Notes under the pieces: generated by a model | What the model was told of the DNA's origin: nothing | Databases searched by the model: none | The model's input: only the letters and a program-made list of their open reading frames with translations | Origin: Zeus faber | Lineage: Eukaryota > Chordata > Actinopteri > Zeiformes > Zeidae | Reading direction: 5' to 3' | DNA: 64,000 bases | Assembly: GCA_960531495.1 (NCBI GenBank) | Contig: OY482863.1 | Span: 186,001-250,000, forward strand | Shown here: piece after piece, positions 45,086 to 57,239 of the stretch | Numbering within the stretch: the first letter of the stretch is position 1 | Layout of the letters: each line of letters opens with the position of its first letter | Program-made: the position numbers and the translations under genes

Positions 45086-46744
45086 ACACACATAATTGGT
45101 ATTTGAGAGGAGTGCCCACGTGTCCATGCATCCGAAAGCAGGTTCATCTAAAGCATGTTTCAGCATCTTCTCCTGGGTCCTAAAGCCTGTCCGCCAGCAA
45201 TGCTGGCACATGTCCTGTCCTCCCGCAGTCAACAACTTGTTTACGTCTCCTCCCCGGCAGCAGAAGGGGCAGAGCAGCAGGGGCCGGGTGCCCATTGTCT
45301 GATCACATGGCCACTGAGTGGTATGGGGGCGGGGCCGCTCGATGCATATCAAAGGTGTTGCTGCAAAGACCTTTGAACATCGAACAGAGCGCGGCTATTC
45401 AACGGAGAGCCAATGTGGAGCCTTTTGATCCATACATTTCCTGGTTTTAATGCACGATCAGATGTTAAATCTTACTAGACCTTCTTCCGACATCAGTCCT
45501 CGACAAAACAGTTCAAATATCGTAAATATGAGCCTCTTTTGTATATGGTTAGTTTTCCAATCGGTTCTTTTACTGTGTACTTTCTGGATATTGAAGGGGA
45601 TGAACCCTTCTGAATTTGAGACGTTCTTTCACCATCCGTTTCCACCACAGTTTACGTTTACTTCCAGCGGGGGGAAGATAAATGAGATTCATTGGCTCAG
45701 AGACCTCTGTCCGGTCTCTCAGAAAGTTTGCTTTGCCTTGTTCATGTCCAATCCCATCTATAAAACAAACTGGAATTTCCAGCCATCTACCCCATTTTTC
45801 ACGGAACATTCTATTACACGGCCAGAGACCATCTTTATTCACTCTGTAAACACAGGGGCGTGACTTTCAATCCCTCTCTGCGTCCCTCGGCCGCTCTATG
45901 TGGCGCCGTGGTCTGAGAGGATCAGCTTATAATCCCCCGGCTCCCCGAGGCGAGGACGGAACAGATGAAATCCAAGGCATCGGGGTGAGATCCAATCACC
46001 CTACGTGAGCCATTAAAAAAATTCCCCTCGCTGAACCGCCTCTCCTGAGTAAACAATGTAGCACGTTTTCCCCAAAATAATAAAAAATAAAAAGCTGTGA
46101 AAACCGCCCCAAACTGGAATTGAGAGCAGCATACACCAGATGCATGTACTATAAATAAAACATAAGGACAAAAGTATCTACCGGGGGGTAAGCCGGGTGC
46201 CAAAACAGAAAATCCCTGTAGTTCAATTTCAAATTGGTATCCCCCATCAATTGAGTGGCAGTATGGGAACGTAATGACTAAGTCATTTCATTAATCACTT
46301 ATTCACATCAATGAAAACAAACAGATAAATGTCCAATAATGAACAATATGTCAGTTATTGCATAAGGGTGTCAAATTGATGCACTAAACAATCAAATCAC
46401 ATCATATGCTTTCAAGATTTTCAAAACAATCGTGGCCTCCCTCATCAGTTCACAGTTTTTTGTCCTTTGTCAAGGACAATGCAAAAAACATTGTAAAAGG
46501 TTACAAAAACATAAAACACATGTATTGCATATAGGATTTCCAGCCGAGGCTCATTTGCAACCCCTGTCCCTGGTTAGGCTTTTCTACTTAAAAAATGGTC
46601 ATTACACATCATCATTACCAGAAATACGTAAGTTAAAATAAGCACAAAATAAGTAGTGACATTGTTTACATAATAATACATACAATAATTACATCACATT
46701 AGAATCATAGTGATACAAATGTGTATGGTCCTGCCCTTAAAGCG
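45086..46744. other. Single-copy stretch between repeat block 1 and a SINE
   Basis: A GC-rich patch at 45110-45350 has a minus-strand frame with CPFCCRGGDVNKLLTAGG and MCQHCWRTGF (two CxxC pairs). No splice sites were identified around it, so I do not call a gene. The rest is AT-rich with no features. Confidence 0.45.
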
Positions 46745-47168
46745 TTAAGAAGAAGACAAATCTTTATTTGTCACACAGCACACCACACTACACTACACTA
46801 CAACACAACACAACACAACAAACACACATGCTTTGGATGGTGGCCAGTGAAATGAGGCCTCTGCATTTAACCCATCCTGGCTTGTCCTTCCTCTGGGGCC
46901 ACAGCCAGGAGCAGTGAGCAGCATACGTGGTCGCGCCCAGGGACGGGGTGATGAGTGTCCATCGCTGGTCAGACCATGATGTGTGCATGTGGGCATGTGT
47001 GGGGGGGGGGGGTCCTTACTGACGTGAGGTGGAGGAAACCCCATGTGAGCACGGGGAAAACATGCAAACTCCACACAGAAAGGCTCCTATTTGGGAGATA
47101 ACCCAAATTGAACCCAGGACCTTCTTGCTGTGAGGCAGCAGTGCAATGGACTGCGCCACCGTGCCCCA
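46745..47168 (-). mobile_element. tRNA-derived SINE, copy 2
   Basis: Minus strand begins GGGGCACGGTGGCGCAGTCC, then CACAGCAAGAAGGTCCTGGG and TTC (tRNA-like A and B box region), TTTGCATGTTTTCCCCGTGC, CATCACCCCGTCCCTGGGCG, and the tail GTGTGACAAATAAAGATTTG. Same family as 26753-27191. A stretch of about 60 bases between the B box and TTATCTCCC is missing relative to copy 1. Confidence 0.85.
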
Positions 47169-47596
47169 CAAATGCCCCATTAGCTTCAAGCATTGGCCCA
47201 TTTGTAGCCAATGTAGGTAACAGAATACCTGTCAAGAAACAACCTTCTCGATACACTTTAATCTGGCTTCAAAAGTGGTCACTCCACCGAAACAGCCCTG
47301 TTGTCTGTGACAGAGGCCTTAAAAACTGTAGAGCTGCTGCCAAATCCTCGGTTCTCATTCTGCTAGACTTATCAGCTGCTTTTGACACTGTCAATCACAG
47401 CATACTCCTGTCCATACTCTCAAGTGTGGGCATAACGGGCAGTGCACTTTCCTGGTTCGAATCTTACCTTACTGGGCGCTCGTTCAGTGTGACATGGCAA
47501 GGCCAGCTGTCTGTGCCTCACAACCACACCACAGGGGTGCCCCAAGGCTCGGTGCTGGGACCCCTCCTCTTTGCCATATACACCAACTCACTGGGC

Positions 47597-48515
47597 TTCC
47601 ACCTGAGAAATCGTGAAGCCAAGCGCCAAATGAAGGTCAACTGGTCAGGAACCTCCCTCGAACACTGTGAGCACCTGGTCTACCTAGGGGTAACCCTGGA
47701 TAGATGCCTCTCTTTTTAGACCCACATTGAGAAGACCAAGTGTGAAGTGAGTGCGAGGAAGAACATCATCCGCAAGCTCACTGGAACAACATGGGGTGCT
47801 AACTCACAGACTCTGAAAGCAACCGCACTGGCTCTCTGCTATTCAGCTGACGAGTACGCCTACCCAGTATGGGAGCGAGCTGCCCATGCCAAGAAGTTGG
47901 ACCCCGCCCTCAATGCTAGCTGCCGCCTTATCACTGGCTGCCTGAAACCAACACCTACAGACCGGCTATACATCCTGGCAGGCATAGCCCCACCAGAGAT
48001 ACGACGAAATGCAGCAAGCAAGAAAGAGCGGCAACAACAGTCTAATGATCAAAGACATCCTCTCTCCGGCCATGTGCCAGCCAAAAGCCGCCTAAAATCC
48101 AGGAAGAGTTTCCTGAAGAGCGTCCCACCTCTCAGAACACCGAGCGCAAGCAGTGAAAGAGTCACTCGGTGGGAAGAAAGACTTGACAACCTCCCACCAG
48201 AAACAACAATGGAGCTAAAGGCAAGCGAGGCACTGCCCCCTGGAGCAGACACCAACTACGCAGTGTGGAAATGCCTTAACAGTCTAAGATCTGGTGTTGG
48301 ACATGCAAAAGCCACTCTTGCCACTTGATACCTGAATGACGGGGATGCTGTGTGTGACTGTGGAACTGGACCACAGACCATGGAGCACCTCCTGATATGT
48401 CCGCTGCTGGAACAGCCCTGCACACCATCGGACTTAGCAGAGTTTAATGAGAAGGGACAGCAATGTGTTCAGCTGCCTTGTAACTGACTGTTTTGTGGAC
48501 ATGACAAGAAGAAGA
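47597..48515 (+). mobile_element. GAA-tailed LINE, copy C, inserted into L2
   Basis: Carries the RT C-terminal half: [70 protein letters not shown], then the knuckle CDCGTGPQTMEHLLICPLLE and a GACAAGAAGAAGAA tail. Flanked by ACTGGGC (47590-47596) and ACTGCGC (48516-48522), a 7-base duplication with one mismatch. Two in-frame stops (after CLSF and after ATLAT). Confidence 0.92.
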
Positions 48516-48928
48516 ACTGCGCCCGATCATCCGCTCGCATGGCTTTTCATATCACTGCTATGCGGATGATACTCAACTCTATCTGTCCTTCCTGCCTGAC
48601 AACCCCACTGTCTCGACGCGGATCTCGGATTGTCTCGCTGACATATCCACATGGATGAAGGATTATCATCTTCAACTAAACCTGGCGAAGACGGAACTGC
48701 TGGTCTTCCCAGCCAAACAAGGTATTTATCACAACATTGATATTAAAATTGACTCTATCTCTTGTTCCTACCAAGGCTGCAAGGAATCTAGGTGTCATCA
48801 TCGATGACCAACTGACATTCTACCTACCGTACCTGACCCAATATGCCACTCAACTGCTGGTACAAACCTTGGTGATGTCCCGTCTCGACTACTGCAACGC
48901 TCTCTTAACAGGCTTGCCGGCCTGTGCG

Positions 48929-49000
48929 ATTCAAGATTCAAGATTTTTTATTTGTCACATACATATACATACTTCCATACATATATGCAGTGAAATGTAA
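48929..49000 (-). mobile_element. Rex1-like LINE 3' tail fragment inserted into L2
   Basis: 72 bases. Minus strand: TTACATTTCACTGCATATAT, TATGTATATGTATGTGACAA, ATAAAAAATCTTGAATCTTG. This matches the last part of the LINE at 32971. It splits the L2 frame between GLPACAI and KPLQMIQNAAA. Extreme 5' truncation. Confidence 0.88.
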
Positions 49001-49599
49001 GCCATGATGAAGCCACTGCAGATGATACAGAATGCGGCGGCGTGACTGGTGTTCAACCAGCCAAAGAGGGCACATGTCACTCCGCTGCTCATTGAGCTCC
49101 ACTGGTTACCTGTAGCCGCTCGCATCAAGTTCAAGTCTCTTGTGCTTGCCTACAGAGTGATTGTTGGGAATGCTCCCACCTACTTAAATGCTCTTGTAAA
49201 AGCACATGTTACCCCCCGGATGCTGCGCTCATCAAATGAGGGTCGCCTGGCACTGCCGGCTGCACAGCCACGGCAATCCAGGCTATTCTCATTTGTAGTT
49301 CCACGTTGGTGGAACGAGCTGCCAAAAACGACCAGAGCAGGGACCTCCCTCTCTGTCTTTAAGAAGCACTTGAAGACCCAGCTCTTCAGAGAGTACCTCC
49401 TCTCCTAACTTACAATTACGTAGCACTACTTAGCGGTATTTATTGTTTCACTAATGTCTCTGTCGCAATGTAGCTTGAATGTTATTCTCCCTTGTAAGTC
49501 GCTTTGGTTAAAAGCATCTGCTAAATGACTAAATGTAATGTAAATGTGATCACAGGTGTTGGTTTTGTTTCAGCCAGTGTTTCAACCTTTTCAGTAAAA

Positions 49600-50316
49600 G
49601 TACAGCAGAGTAGAGATAGCCTAGGGATGGAGTAGATGAATATGAGGGGTAAAGTTGAGTAGAGGTAAAGAAAAGTAAAATACAGTCATAGGTAGAATAG
49701 AAGTAGATGTAGGTACTAAGAGTAGAGGTAGAGTAGAGCAGAGGTAAAGTAGAGGTAGAATAGAGGTACAGCAGAGTAGAGGTACAGTAGAGCAGAGGTA
49801 AAGTAGCGGTAGGGTAGAGGTACAGTAGAGTAGAGGTACAGTAGAGCAGAGGTAAAGTAGAGGTACAGTAGAGTAGAGGTACAGTAGAGCAGAGGTAAAG
49901 TAGAGGTAGAGTAGAGGTACAGTAGAGTAGAGGTGCAGTAGAGCAAAGGTAGAGTAGAGGTAGACTCGAGTTAAGGTTAAAGACAGGTAAGAGGTAGAGT
50001 AGAGCAAAGGTAGAGCAGAGAATATATAGAAGTAGAGGTGTAGATAGAGCAGAGGTAGAGTAGAGGTACTGTAAGGTAGAGGTAGTTAAATCAGAATCAG
50101 AATCAGAAATACTTTAATAATCCCAGGGGGAAATTACTTAAAGCAGAGCTAGAGTCAAGTAGAGGTAGAGTAGATTAGAGGAAGTGAAGTGCTAAAGTAC
50201 AGTATACTGTATGTAGAGAAGAGGTCAAGTAAAGGTAGTTAGAGCAGAGGGAGAGTAAAGAGATTGGTGGTAGAGCTAGAGCCGAGATAGAGCAGAGGTA
50301 GAGTAGTGAACTGCCT
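49600..50316. repeat. Degenerate (GTAGAG)n array, block 2
   Basis: Same C-poor TAGAG/GTAGAG units as block 1. A higher-order unit of about 50 bases (GTACAGTAGAGCAGAGGTAA then AGTAGAGGTA) repeats at about 49760-49940. Interrupted by a short element tail at 50094-50143. Confidence 0.93.
50094..50143 (-). mobile_element. Short retroelement 3' tail in the (GTAGAG)n array
   Basis: Minus strand GTAATTTCCCCCTGGGATTA then TTAAAGTATTTCTGATTCTG ends in (ATTCTG)n. This is a widespread fish retroelement 3' end; I cannot assign it firmly. Confidence 0.6.
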
Positions 50317-51068
50317 CTCATGAGTAAACAATAACGCACTTAGTCCCAAAAAAAACCCAAACCCAACCCCCAAAAGAACCCGCTCTGAAAACCGACCTGA
50401 GCAGAATAAGGGGGGACCTGTAAATAAACTGTCGTTCTGGCAATGGGGTGATATTGTGTTAAGTGTAGTATTGATTTTTGAAAACCACGTGGCCGGAAAT
50501 AATCATGACGAGTGTCAATTATAAAATTATTCTGGCTGTTTTTTTCTGTCTTTTTAAACCTCAGATGGCTAATAGCCCCCTTTTTCCCCCTGAATCCTCC
50601 GAATAGCTTGCTTTTTCTATTCCCCCAGACAAGGACAGTCATATTTCAACCTGGAAACAGGAAATAAAGAGAATTCCTGATGGATGGAAAATTAGACAGC
50701 GCATGCCCGCAGATCCATAATGCATTGGAAATCAAGATAAAATCAGTGCTAAATCAAAATCAGTACGTATGCCACTTCGATTTTTTCTTGTGGTCTGTCG
50801 TTTCTTTCCCTTTACGTTTCCTCACACGCGGCACATTGGAACGTCTGTCAATTTCATTGTAAAAATTGCCATTTTCTTGAAGCCTGTGTTACTTAAAATA
50901 TTCTGCCTCTCCTGGGCTTTCACGCGGGACTCGCCGCCGAGACACCACGTCTGCTTTTCCAAACCCTCATTAGAGAACACAGCTTGGGTGGAAAGACGAC
51001 TCGTTATATTTGTGTCTGCGCATGTGTTTTGTTTTCTTGCGAAGGCCTTGGACATTCAGGTGTGTCTT
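50317..51068. other. Single-copy stretch between repeat blocks 2 and 3
   Basis: No gene recognised. AAAAAAACCCAAACCCAACC at about 50346 is low complexity. Confidence 0.45.
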
Positions 51069-52376
51069 TTGAAGTGGAGTACAGGTAGAGAAGATGTAAA
51101 GTAAATGTAGAGTAGAAGTGGGGAAAGAGTAGAGTAGAGATAGTTGTAGTAGAGGAAGAGCAGAGGTAGAATAAAGGGTGGAGGATAGGTAGAGTAGAAG
51201 AAGATACAATCTAAAGTATAGTTGATGGAGAAATGGGTAGAGAAGAGGTAGAGAAGGGGTAGTGTAGAAGTAGAGGTAGAGTAGAGTAAAGGTAGAGGTA
51301 ATTAGAGTGGAGATAGTGTAGAGGGAGGTAGAATAGAGTCGATAGAGCAGGTATAGAATACAGATAGAGGAGCGGAGGTAGAGAATATGAGAAGTAGAGG
51401 TCTGTACCTCTACCTCTACAGTATAGTAGAGGTAGAGTACAGAGAGGGAGATGAGAAGTAGAGTAGAGGCAGACGTAGTTAGTGTAGAAGTAGAGGTCGA
51501 GTAGAGGTAGAGTCGAGAAAGAGTAGAGATAGAGCAGATGTAAAGAAGAGATGGAGTAGAAGCAGAGGCGGGTAGAAGTAGAGGTAGAGGAGAGGTAAAG
51601 TAGAGCTAGGTAGAATAGAGTAGAAGAGGAGGCAGAGAAGGGTAGAAGTAGAGGTATTCTGAGTAGAGGTAGAGTAGAGGGAGGGAGACTAGAAGTTGAG
51701 GTAGTTAGAGTAGAGGTTGAGTGGAAGTAGAGGTAGTTAGAGTAGAGGTAGAGTAGAGGGAGGTAGAGGTAGTTATAGCAGATGTAGAGTAGAGGTAGAG
51801 GTAGTTAGAGTAGAGGTGGAGTAGAGGTAGTTAGAGCACAAATAGAGTAGAGGTAGAGGAAATTAGAGCACAGGTAGAGTAGAGGGAGGCAAAATTGAGT
51901 TAAAGCAGAGGTACAGTAGAGGTGGAGTAGAGCGAGATGGAGTAGAGGATGGTAGAGGTAATTTACAGGTAGAGGTAGAGTCGAAGTAGAAGTGGAGTAG
52001 AGGGGGGTAGAGTAGTGGTAGAATCAATAGGTATAATATTCATGTACTGTAGGTAGAGGGGAAAGAGGTAGAGTAGAGGTGGAGTAGAGGGAGAGAGATA
52101 GAGAATAGGTGGAGTAGAGAGAGATAGAGTAGAGGTAGAGTAGAGGACGATAGGGCAGAGGTGGAGTACAGTAGAGATAGAGTAGGGTAGAGGTAGAGCA
52201 GAAAGATGAAAGAGATAGCAGAAGAAAAGGTGGAGGAGACTAGATGGAGGTTGAGTAGAGGGTAGAGTAGAGCAGAGGTAACAATCTGAGATGAGGTAGA
52301 GCAGAGCTGGTGGTATAGTAGAGTGGAGACAGGGAGAGAAGGGGAAGGTTCAGTAGGAGGGAGGTAGAGTATCCAA
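51069..52376. repeat. Degenerate (GTAGAG)n array, block 3
   Basis: About 1.3 kb, the longest block, with GGTAGTTAGAGTAGAGGTAG-type higher-order units (51680-51880). A small inverted patch, GGTCTGTACCTCTACCTCTA followed by CAGTATAGTAGAGGTAGAG, at 51398-51432 is the only place where the C-rich complement appears on the plus strand. Confidence 0.93.
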
Positions 52377-52639
52377 ACATGTGTCTATAAAATAAAATAA
52401 TTACCTGACAACAAACAACGCATGTGAACAGGTCCGGATCATTTGACTCCATTAGCTCTAATCACCTGTTATTAGTACAAGAGGAACCGATCACCTGTGA
52501 GGACTGAACTGTGCATAGGTTGCCCACGCATGGAACAGGACAAACGCTAAATGGCGCCGCTGCTGCGACACAATAACAGAATTCAAGAGTGCATTTGGCG
52601 ACACCCATCCGTGACACCCCACCCGCCCACATGCCCACA

Positions 52640-52646
<7 letters not shown>
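52377..52646. other. Non-coding
   Basis: No gene recognised between the array and the (CA)n tract. Confidence 0.5.

Positions 52647-52737
<91 letters not shown>
52647..52737. repeat. (CA)n microsatellite
   Basis: About 90 bases of uninterrupted CA. Confidence 0.97.
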
Positions 52738-52738
<1 letters not shown>

Positions 52739-54099
52739 CGGGTGAGCGATAACATCTGTTGCATCCCAAAAAGACTCAGTGCCACTCATTTGTCACATAC
52801 CGCAGCCTTTAAATCACGGTAGAAAGCGATCAACTGACACAACAGTACGGGCCACGGCGTCGGGAGGCCACGTTGCAAGGACACACATCTCTATTTTAAA
52901 CATTTAGAGCTGAAAGTGACTTTTGCTGGAATTAAAATGATTGAGCAAACAGCGAGAGGAGGGAAAGATAGAGAAGGACACACACACCCAACACACACTC
53001 AAGCGGTGCAGAACGTTGGAACGATATTTGATCTCAGAAGATTCCAGAACTTTTCTTAAAATGTTGAAATATTTATGTGCTCACTCGCCGAAAATAAAGC
53101 TTTGCAATGAGTGCTGATTTTGTTTGAGGGTTACAGAGTTGATGGTTGGTTTAAGTGTTTACTGCCCTAAGGGTGCGCAACATAACAAATAAGGAATTGT
53201 ATTTTTAAATGTATATTCAAGTGTATTGAAAAGCCTGATATATCAATAGCAACACAAACAAAAGCAGAACAGCTTGAATGAGCCGTCAGTGGTGAAGACA
53301 TTTATTGCAGACACTGCAGTAAAGGATCCACCAACATGCTATGCAGCAAGTGTTTGTCTTTGCTTTTCAGAGGAAAAGAATGACGGTATCACTGAACATG
53401 GATGAACACCGGGACTAAGACAAAAAATTTTATAAATAAATTACTATTCATAAAAAATATGACTTTTGTGATTATTACTCATGATATACTCTATACTGTT
53501 ATGGAGCTAAATAAGCACTCAACCCTGCAAATTAACCCTTATTTGTTCCGTATATTTGTTCAGACAATGTGAGTAGAAATACAGAAATTCTGCTCCTAAC
53601 TCGGGCTGACGTTGCAATATTACATAATTTCCCTAAAAATGTAAAACATTTGAAAACACTTTAATTTCTGAAAAGAAGAAAAATGTGTGCTCATTTTCTT
53701 TTTCTATTTTAGGATTTAGAGGGTTAAAAACATGTAGTAATTAAGAGAAAATGTAATTATTTAAATGTGATAAAATAAAATTACATTTAATTTAAAGTAA
53801 TGCAAAATGGATGAAAGACTAAAAAAAAAAGAAAAAAACATTTAGCCTCGGTCCCTTTCATTGAATAGATATGAAAAAAATATATATACGGAATATAATT
53901 GACTGATCTCATTTAGGACATAATTTAACTACAACATTAAATATTACTACTAGTGTACAAACACTCCACCAAAATCAAAATGTACTCTGAACCGTACACA
54001 AAGGAACATAGGGAAATAGAATACATTTATTATCATGATGATCACAATATTAATGTCTGTAACACTGTAGCTGCTAATGAGCTGAAGCCATTTCAATAA
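52738..54099. other. AT-rich non-coding stretch
   Basis: No gene, element or array recognised. Confidence 0.5.
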
Positions 54100-54410
54100 T
54101 ATGGTAATTGAGATCAGGCTGAAAAAAAGCAAGCGGCGGCTGATGCCCGGTTTGTTTACGTGTGGTGAATAAAAGTCTCTCCAGCTTTAGGAACGGCGTC
54201 CATACAGTGTTAGGTCTGAAAAGTAAGAAGAAGCTCAATGCGCTGCACGCTCCTAATGTTCTTCTGTGATGCTAGACATCAAGTTTTATGACATATTGTC
54301 GCCCCTGTTAAATCGTTTTGCGTTTTCGTGTGGACGGAGATTTTTCTTTTAAGCGGAGCCGGAAAAATGTGTTTTCAGAAAAATCTGTCTAGGTGTGGAT
54401 TGTGTTGGAT
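54100..54410 (+). repeat. Dispersed repeat, copy 2 (hAT-like)
   Basis: Collinear with 21900-22290: TTTACGTGTGGTGAATAAAA, GTCTCTCCAGCTTTAGGAA, AAGAAGAAGCTCAATG, CATCAAGTTTTATGACATAT. It ends with TTTTCGTGTGGACGGAGATT, the kind of end seen in non-autonomous hAT elements. Confidence 0.5.
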
Positions 54411-55450
54411 CGCCCTGAGGGGCAATTTGGTTGGCAAACAGTAGTCAACACAACCAATACTCATCATAAATACATAAATAAAAGCATCTGGGCTACAGCT
54501 TGTTTAAAAACCCAACAGCTGAGGGTACAAATAATCGGATATTTGTTGGATTCGGCCCTCCTCGGGAAAGTACCCCCTCCCTGATAGCGGGTGTGGAAAC
54601 TCTGCATGAAGAGGGTGCTGAGGGTCCGCCCTCTGAGTGGCTCTAACTCGATACACATGGGCAAGATCATTCAAGTTAGTCCCGATGGTCTTTTGGCAAA
54701 GTCGTTAACTGTGCTGAGGTTTTCATTGCAAAAGAGAATAAAAAGAGAATAAAACATTTTCAAGAGAGATCTGTCAACGTTAAAACCCATCAACTCTCTC
54801 AAGTCTCTGATTTGCCTTTTTGCAGATGAAGTCAGTGTTGGCATTAAAAGTTATTTTGTCATCCAGAATGGTACCCAAGTACCTATATTGGCTTAATATC
54901 TCGACAGTTATGCTATCGATAAAAGTCAGTGCTGTGACAGGAGGGTGTGGCAGTTTCACCTGTCACACACCACCCGAGCAGCCATTTTTAGGAACCTCCG
55001 GCACAGAGACACAGACCATGGGGTAGGAAAACAAAAGTTTACTGTAGAGAGTGGGTTAGATGGAACAAACCCGGAACAGATGAACGGCATGTCATGACGA
55101 GGGCTCCTCTCCTGTGTGTGCGCAGGTTTTACCCATTGCTCGTTGGACCAATCAATGAGCAACAGGTGTACAGCCACACTGATCCTGGGCTCCAATTAGC
55201 TAGACCCAGAACAGGTGTGGCTGCTCAAACCACACCATCACCACGCCACAGAGGGTTTCGGTGAAAGTCGATAAGCATCTCTTTTGTCTTACAGACATTG
55301 AGTTGCGGGTAAGAGTCGTCAGGCCATTTGATGAAATTGTCCAAGGCTGGACCGTGGCCCTCCTCATGGTCCTGCAGCAGGCAGACCATCACCAAGTCAA
55401 AACCAGACTTCCAGACTTCATAACCACTCCCCGTGGTTAAAAGACGGGTT
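54411..55450 (-). mobile_element. Old CR1-group LINE RT fragment
   Basis: Minus-strand pieces in shifting frames recall RT: KWPDDSYPQLNV then CKTKEMLIDFHR (55400-55260), QYRYLGTILDDKITFNANTD (54900-54840), and a C-terminal HPLHAEFPHPLSGRGY-like stretch (54620-54560). Many frame changes; heavily decayed. Interrupted by about 320 bases at 54938-55258. Confidence 0.6.
54938..55258. mobile_element. Short insertion in the old LINE, class unknown
   Basis: LINE-like sequence stops at CAGTGCTGTGACAGGAGGG and resumes after CCACAGAGGGTTTCGGTG. ACAGGAGGG and ACAGAGGG on the two sides could be an imperfect 8-base duplication, as hAT elements make. The inserted part starts TGTGGCAGTTTCACC and ends AACCACACCATCACC; no clear terminal repeats. 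Confidence 0.35.
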
Positions 55451-56220
55451 GAAAAAACACCATTCGCACGACAGAAAACATGACAGACGGGTTAAAACAG
55501 GACAGACAGGTTAAAAAACTCTAAAATCTACGCTAAAGGACAAAACAAGCAAACACAGCTACTGCTGCTTGTCGCAGGTGCAGGTGCAGCGCCATCTGGC
55601 ATCTGATGAGTCTCACCTTGTGGAAGCTCAAGGTCGTATGTTATTATTCTTTCATTTAGACCCAAGAAAATGATGTATCACTATATGACGATATCTTAAT
55701 TTCACAAAGGTGATTAATGTCCCTTAAAGACTACTGGTATCCCTTTATCTTGATTAAAATCTCCAAGAACCCCAACTCTGACCCGCTACATCTGGGGTCT
55801 AAACTCTTGGCTTCACTGTACCATTTCCTCCATTTTTAGGAGGTGAAATACTAACGTATAAGAACCATTTTTTGGGGGGCAGATGATCCCCAAATGCCGA
55901 CTCATCAGTTCTCTGACAAACTTCGTCTTCAGCATCAAGCAGCCCAACAGTAAACGTGTATTTATTCTTTTTAACCAGCCAGACAGATACTTATTTATTA
56001 TTTGAAAGCGGTACAGACCTTTAAGTCGGTATTTTTGGTATTTCTAAAAAAAAACTGAAAGGTGATATCAAAGTACCGTCTGTACCAGCCTTTAACTTTG
56101 AAGGCGTGCGTCTCTTCAACCTGGAATCCATTACGTAGGGATTTCAAACTGCAGCTCCTCCTGTTATATTACTCCAGTAATTTATCAATGAATAAATATA
56201 TATATTAAAAAAAAAATATA

Positions 56221-56253
<33 letters not shown>

Positions 56254-57239
56254 AGCAACCTTTATGCAGGTACCAATGCTGCCATGTCTCGGAGGGGAAA
56301 TTACTTTTACAGTATATTTTAATATATTTACCCTTCAGCGGTGAAGGATTCATCATTTGGCAGAGCGCTGCAGTAGAGCACCATCAACGTGGTGTTTGAT
56401 TCCCTGAAGTGCTGCTGTTTTGTTACCACAACAATGAGGAACATACTATTATATTATATTCCCACGAGTCAAGGTCGAACCTCGACGTGGCCCCTGTCTG
56501 TCTGTAAAATGACACACCAGCGCCTTTTTACATGAAATAATCCCACAGTACCTAACGGTATGAAATGTCACAGTACGGTATGGTATCAACCAAAATACCG
56601 CGGTATACGGTATTTCACGGTATTAATTTCCCCCTTTGTTTTGTGTAAATTCAATTATTAAATAGTTGGTATCAAAAAAGAAAAACACACGGTCAAACCT
56701 CTGCGGCACAGCATGGGAAGGTGCCTCTCAGGGCTTTGAAATTCACAGGAGAGGTAAAAATAGGGTCATATACTTATACTTATACCTAGGACTTATTTGC
56801 AAAATTGAAGATGTAAACTATAATTCACCTCATCTTCTGCTGCCGCCGCACGGTAGCAGTCGACCAAATGTTGTAATAATTAGTCGAAAGAGTAATTTCC
56901 CAAAGCACCACGTTCCAGCATGTTTGCTTACACTTGTTTCCCTGCACGCGTGAGTAACGTCGTAAAATATCGGCGTAAAGCAGTTCTGACGCCGGCGCCG
57001 TGAACAAAGATAGCGGGCCACATCTGCTGAGGTGAGGGTGAATTTAAGTTTACATCTTGGCTTTTGCAACACAAATCTATACCGTGGGTGCGGTATTACA
57101 GGGAAACGCAGAACTGTGGTCGCTTAATACCGTGGTTTACCTTAAAATGGTATACCGTTACACAACACCACTATCGTCTCAACCACTAAAACATCACAAA
57201 CATGGAGAACTGCGCTGGTTATTTTGATCGGCTGGCATC
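55451..57239. other. Non-coding with repeat fragments
   Basis: A (TA)n/(T)n tract lies at 56196-56253. Strings like GGTATGAAATGTCACAGTAC and ATACCGCGGTATACGGTATT (56555-56625, again near 57080-57165) resemble a decayed transposon with TACGGTATT-type ends. No gene recognised. Confidence 0.45.

Larger units (their letters stand above)
47190..49546 (+). mobile_element. L2 (Maui-like) LINE with two later insertions
   Basis: 5'-truncated L2. RT part 1 (47228-47596): [20 protein letters not shown], then [20 protein letters not shown] and [20 protein letters not shown]. After an insertion, part 2 (48516-48928): RSHGFSYHCYADDTQLYLSF, WMKDYHLQLNLAKTELLVFP, LGVIIDDQLTF and VMSRLDYCNALLTGLPACAI. After a second short insertion, part 3 (49001-49408): LVFNQPKRAHVTPLLIELHW to FVVPRWWNELPKTTRAGTSL. 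The tail is TAAGTCGCTTTGGTTAAAAG then CATCTGCTAAATGAC. YADD is preserved, but there are frame changes, one deletion near 48830 and a stop in the Q-NAAA region. Confidence 0.93.

Noticed and set aside
44203-45352. Leu/Tyr/Ser-rich membrane-like proteins
   Set aside because: They are the complement of (GTAGAG)n; hydrophobicity is a composition effect.
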